Shown piece by piece: positions 61,033 through 64,000 of a stretch of 64,000 nucleotides of DNA (position 1 is the stretch's first letter; the number at the start of each line of letters is the position of its first letter). This stretch comes from Epilithonimonas arachidiradicis (GTDB lineage: Bacteria > Bacteroidota > Bacteroidia > Flavobacteriales > Weeksellaceae). Location of the stretch: the NCBI RefSeq assembly GCF_003610695.1, contig NZ_RAQH01000003.1, forward strand, positions 62,001 through 126,000, read 5' to 3'. Both the position numbers and the translations under genes were made by a program. Below the pieces are notes generated by a model. That model was not told the DNA's origin. It saw nothing but the letters and a program-made list of their open reading frames with translations, and did not search any database.

Positions 61033-61056
61033 TAATTTTGAAGTATAATTTTTAAG

Positions 61057-61092
61057 AACCCTTTCAGAGTTTCAAACTCTGAAAGGGTTTAG
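61057..61092. terminator. Long perfect hairpin after the thiolase gene
   Basis: AACCCTTTCAGAGTTT (61057-61072) is the exact inverse of 61074-61089, centred on one C. A TTTAGAG tail follows rather than a clean T run, so it may be a terminator or a dispersed palindrome serving as one. Confidence 0.65.
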
Positions 61093-61109
61093 AGTTTGTA
61101 ATTTACTAG

Positions 61110-61334
61110 GGGTGCATACCGATTTTTCAGGTTCGCCTATATATTTCATAGGCTCACCTGTGTTTTTGGTATGCGGACCTATGTTTTATGTAAGCTCACT
61201 TAACTATTTCCTAAGCTTGCCTACGTTTTTGGTAGGCGAGCCTATGTTTTATGTAAGTTCGCTTATCTATTTCTTCGGCTCACCAACTAACTTGGAAGGC
61301 TCGGCTAAAGATTGCAAAGGCGAACTACAGTTTT
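61110..61334 (+). repeat. 21-bp tandem repeat, about ten units, encoding a heptapeptide repeat
   Basis: Units start every 21 bp from 61110 (61131, 61152, 61173, 61194, 61215, 61236, 61257, 61278, 61299, 61320). Consensus about GCTCACCTATnTTTTTnGTAA. One frame from a GTG at 61112 is open for 74 codons and reads GSPIYFI-GSPVFLV-CGPMFYV and similar heptads. No ribosome-binding site, promoter or signal is seen, so translation is doubtful. The gap 61033-61429 holds this, the hairpin before and a terminator after. Confidence 0.8.
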
Positions 61335-61365
61335 AATTACTTGTAATCTTAAACTTGAAACAAAT

Positions 61366-61405
61366 AAAACCATTAATTAATCATTTTATTTAATGGTTTT
61401 TTTAT
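61366..61405 (+). terminator. Terminator-like hairpin before the MFS gene
   Basis: AAAACCATTAA at 61366-61376 pairs with TTAATGGTTTT at 61390-61400, followed by a T run. It closes any transcript crossing the 21-bp repeat. Confidence 0.8.
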
Positions 61406-61429
61406 TTTTGTCTAAATAATATATTTCCA

Positions 61430-62905
61430 ATGTCAGAAATAGAAACAACAACCACAGAAAACTCAATCAAAAATAACCCGAAAATAATGCGCGCCTGGGC
61501 ATTGTACGATTGGGCGAACTCGGTTTATTCACTGGTAATTACATCTACCATTTTCCCAATTTATTACTCGATTCTCACAACAGCTTATGAGAAAGATGAG
61601 TATGTGAAAGAAACGGGACAATGGATAAAAGTTCCAGTGCGAAATCTCATTAAAATATTTGGTAAAGAGTATCAGCCGGATGCGGTTTATGGTTATTCAT
61701 TAACGCTTTCGTTCGTGATTGTCGTTTTATTATCACCGATTTTGTCATCTTTGGCAGATACGATTGGAAATAAGAAATCATTCCTTCAGTTTTTCTGTTA
61801 TCTGGGAGCGACGTCTTGTATGGGATTGGCAATGTTCACAGGAATGGGAACAGTTTGGTTGGGATTATTATTCAGTGTGACGGCGAGTGTCGGTTTCTGG
61901 GGAAGTTTGGTCTTTTACAATTCCTTTTTACCGGATATTGCAACGCCTGATAAACAGGATGCTTTGTCTGCAAAAGGTTATGTTTATGGTTATATTGGTT
62001 CTGTGATTTTGGTTGTGATTTGCCTTGTTCTGATTCAGGTTTGTGCAGAAACACCTAAGCAGGCAGCAATTTATACCAGAGTTAGTTTCTTATTAACTGG
62101 AGCCTGGTGGTTTGGATTTTCACAATATACCTTCAAGCATTTACCACAATTTGGACAAGTTAAAGAGCAATTGCCAAAAGATTTGGTTTTGCTTAATTAT
62201 AAAAACATTTTCAAAAGTCACGCTGAGCAGGGTGGTTTTGTTGAGGTTTTCAAAGATAACATCAGTTTTTATATCGACATCGTTAAGCAAAGTTTTAAAG
62301 AGCTTTTCAAAGTTGGAAATCATCTTTTCGGAGACAGAAATCTGAAATATTTCCTGACCAGCTTTTTCTTTTACAGTGTCGGGATGCAGACTATTTTCCT
62401 GATGGCAACATTATTTGGAAAGAGTGAAATCAATATGGCTCAAGATAAACTGATAATGACATTATTATTAATCCAAATCGAAGCGATTATTGGGGCGTTA
62501 TTCTTTTCTTGGTTATCTAAGAAAATCGGAAACAAAAATGTAATTAGTATCACTGTTGCAATGTGGATCGGCGCTTGTCTTGCGGCTTATTATCTGAACA
62601 AAGAAAATCCAAATGTTGAATATCAATTCTACGGTGTTGCCGCTGTAATTGGTCTGGTAATGGGTGGTTTACAGGCTATGTCTAGGTCAACTTATTCTAA
62701 GTTACTTCCGACGGATTCTATGGACAATACAACGTATTTCAGTTTCTATGATGTTTTGGAAAAGTTGGCGATTATTTTGGGAACATTCATCTTCGCAACA
62801 TTGATTGAACATTACAACAATATGCGATTCGCAGCATTATCAATGAGTATTTTCTTTGCTTTGGGATTGGTGTTTGTAAGGTTCGTCAAAACAAAATCCG
62901 ATTAA
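61430..62905 (+). CDS. MFS transporter of the UMF1 (Atg22-like) family
   Basis: 491-residue inner-membrane carrier with about 12 hydrophobic segments. N-terminal RAWALYDWANSVYSLVITST is the UMF1/Atg22 signature; FFLYSVG-like FFFYSVGMQTIFLMATLFGK and GLVMGGLQAMSRSTYSKLLP are the later ones. In fungi Atg22 exports amino acids from the vacuole; bacterial substrates are unknown. Monocistronic. Confidence 0.85.
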   Translation: MSEIETTTTENSIKNNPKIMRAWALYDWANSVYSLVITSTIFPIYYSILTTAYEKDEYVKETGQWIKVPVRNLIKIFGKEYQPDAVYGYSLTLSFVIVVLLSPILSSLADTIGNKKSFLQFFCYLGATSCMGLAMFTGMGTVWLGLLFSVTASVGFWGSLVFYNSFLPDIATPDKQDALSAKGYVYGYIGSVILVVICLVLIQVCAETPKQAAIYTRVSFLLTGAWWFGFSQYTFKHLPQFGQVKEQLPKDLVLLNYKNIFKSHAEQGGFVEVFKDNISFYIDIVKQSFKELFKVGNHLFGDRNLKYFLTSFFFYSVGMQTIFLMATLFGKSEINMAQDKLIMTLLLIQIEAIIGALFFSWLSKKIGNKNVISITVAMWIGACLAAYYLNKENPNVEYQFYGVAAVIGLVMGGLQAMSRSTYSKLLPTDSMDNTTYFSFYDVLEKLAIILGTFIFATLIEHYNNMRFAALSMSIFFALGLVFVRFVKTKSD

Positions 62906-62976
62906 TTAAGTTTATTAATATTGAATTCATAAAATTTAGGCTCGATAATTGATAATTTTCGAAAGAAAATATTTTG

Positions 62977-62984
62977 TAAATTTG
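62977..62984 (+). promoter_or_regulatory. -7 box of the mevalonate kinase-like gene
   Basis: TAAATTTG, 18 bases before the start codon. Confidence 0.5.
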
Positions 62985-63001
62985 CAATATCAAAACACGA
63001 T

Positions 63002-63928
63002 ATGAACAACCCTTTATTTTACGCAAAAATTCTTTTGTTCGGTGAATATGGCATCATTGAGGATTCTCAGGGGCTTACTTTACCTTACAGTTTTTATAAA
63101 GGAACCTTGAAATTCTCAGATCTGGATAATGATTTTGAAAAAAAATCTAATCAATCTCTGGAAAAATATTCCAATTATCTTTCAGAATTAGAATTACCTT
63201 CCGACTATCAGCTGGATGTTAAATCGTTCCAATCAGATATTGCAAAAGGTTTGTTCTTTGATTCTAATATTCCCCAAGGTTACGGCGTTGGAAGTTCTGG
63301 TGCTTTGGTAGCAGCGATTTTCGAAAAATATTCTCTTATAAAAAGAAATCCTGAAACGATTTCAAAAGACGAACTGAAAGATTTGAAAGTAATTTTCGGA
63401 CGATTGGAAAGTTATTTCCACGGAAAAAGTTCGGGAATTGATCCGTTGATTTGCTTTATGAATCTTCCGATTCTGATAGAAAGCAAGGAAAGCGTGGACA
63501 AAGTTTCTATCCCGAAAGAAGAATTAGGCAAAGGCGCCATTTTCTTGATTGATTCAGGCGTTACCGGCGAGACTGGACCAATGATTCAGATTTTCTTTGA
63601 GAAATTGAAAAACGAAGGTTTCCGCAAAACTTTGAAAGAGGAATTCATCCGTTACAACAATGCTTGTATCGACGCTTTCCTGAAAAAAGATATGAATCCG
63701 TTTTTCCGTAATCTGAAAAAATTATCGGTTTGGGCTTACGAGCATTTCCGCCCGATGATTCCGGAAAATCTTTTCAATGTTTGGAAAAAAGGTCTCGATT
63801 CAAACGCTTATTACCTGAAGCTGTGCGGAAGTGGAGGCGGAGGTTATATCCTTGGTTTTGCAAAAGATTATGCAAAAGCGGAAGAGATGTTGGAGGGATT
63901 CCACAAAGAAGTGATTTACAGATTTTAG
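63002..63928 (+). CDS. GHMP kinase, mevalonate kinase-like
   Basis: 308 residues. GHMP fold: AKILLFGEYGIIEDSQGLTL at the N terminus, the ATP loop PQGYGVGSSGALVAA (about 91-105), SYFHGKSSGIDPL, and the C-terminal LCGSGGGGYILGF. The KILLFGEY start and HGKSSGIDP are mevalonate kinase features, so it likely phosphorylates mevalonate in the isoprenoid pathway. Homoserine or phosphomevalonate kinases are less likely alternatives. The window ends soon after. Confidence 0.85.
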   Translation: MNNPLFYAKILLFGEYGIIEDSQGLTLPYSFYKGTLKFSDLDNDFEKKSNQSLEKYSNYLSELELPSDYQLDVKSFQSDIAKGLFFDSNIPQGYGVGSSGALVAAIFEKYSLIKRNPETISKDELKDLKVIFGRLESYFHGKSSGIDPLICFMNLPILIESKESVDKVSIPKEELGKGAIFLIDSGVTGETGPMIQIFFEKLKNEGFRKTLKEEFIRYNNACIDAFLKKDMNPFFRNLKKLSVWAYEHFRPMIPENLFNVWKKGLDSNAYYLKLCGSGGGGYILGFAKDYAKAEEMLEGFHKEVIYRF

Positions 63929-63932
63929 TCTG

Positions 63933-63951
63933 AACCACAAAAGTCACAAAG
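63933..63951. repeat. AACCACAAAAGTCACAAAG element
   Basis: Same sequence as the arms at 37281 and 37333. It is followed by CTCACAAAG, a partial second copy. It starts five bases after the last gene. Confidence 0.5.
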
Positions 63952-64000
63952 TTCTCACAAAGCACACTATTAGATTTACATTCGAAATTTGGCGAAGTCA

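Noticed and set aside
61112-61336. 74-codon frame of heptapeptide repeats as a protein gene
   Set aside because: GTG start without ribosome-binding site or promoter; kept as a repeat, with coding left open.

Overview
The window is chromosomal DNA from a member of the Bacteroidota, most likely a flavobacterium of the Chryseobacterium/Epilithonimonas type. Support for this: AT-rich DNA; promoter-like sites with the Bacteroidota -7 box TAnnTTTG and, in places, an upstream TTG; few Shine-Dalgarno sequences; type IX secretion sorting domains on two exported enzymes; LytS/LytTR signalling; PorT-like barrels; and many families typical of flavobacteria (DUF4294, DUF349, DUF6261-like, SMUG2-like glycosylase, UMF1-type MFS carrier). 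It is a patchwork of short operons, most separated by strong hairpin terminators. There is no rRNA, insertion sequence, prophage or CRISPR array. One tRNA gene, tRNA-Ser(GGA), is present.

Layout. 1-9500: serA (cut at the left edge), ansA, tRNA-Ser, a lipoprotein, a decayed stretch with a Crp/Fnr remnant, a CinA-like protein, an LptF/G permease, a GapN-like aldehyde dehydrogenase, a DoxX protein and a Rossmann-fold protein. 9500-12600: repeat-rich DNA, a DUF6261-like gene and a very AT-rich two-gene islet (AAA ATPase plus HNH nuclease) that resembles a Septu (PtuAB) phage-defence operon, with four 42-bp repeats and a 40-bp palindrome upstream. 12600-24300: hutU, a cobalamin riboswitch in front of an acyl-CoA thioesterase, a 2-hydroxyacid dehydrogenase, DedA, rarA, a DUF2975/Xre pair, a polyprenyl synthase, a LOG-family protein and rlmN. 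24500-33400: a large GAF protein, a HEPN-like protein, an HD-Pycsar-effector (DUF5706) fusion, a phosphoesterase/beta-barrel lipoprotein and a GNAT. 33300-43300: an acyltransferase, a LytS/LytTR two-component pair, queA, a DUF349 protein, an exported endonuclease and a SMUG2-like glycosylase. 43400-50400: purC-purF, a candidate sigma-54 small RNA, ndk, rpe, an M42 peptidase, a DUF4294 protein and LolA. 50500-64000: an exported M36 protease, an E2 acyltransferase, prfB, an ECF sigma operon, a thiolase, a 21-bp heptapeptide-coding repeat, an MFS carrier and a mevalonate kinase-like gene.

Most genes are housekeeping (nucleotide, amino acid, isoprenoid and tRNA metabolism, envelope export). The points most worth following are the Septu-like islet and its upstream repeats, the B12 riboswitch on a thioesterase, the candidate sigma-54 small RNA between purF and ndk, the HD-DUF5706 fusion beside a HEPN-like gene, the 21-bp repeat, and a family of at least seven dispersed intergenic palindromes with variable central hairpins. 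All names rest on motif recognition by eye; no database search was run.
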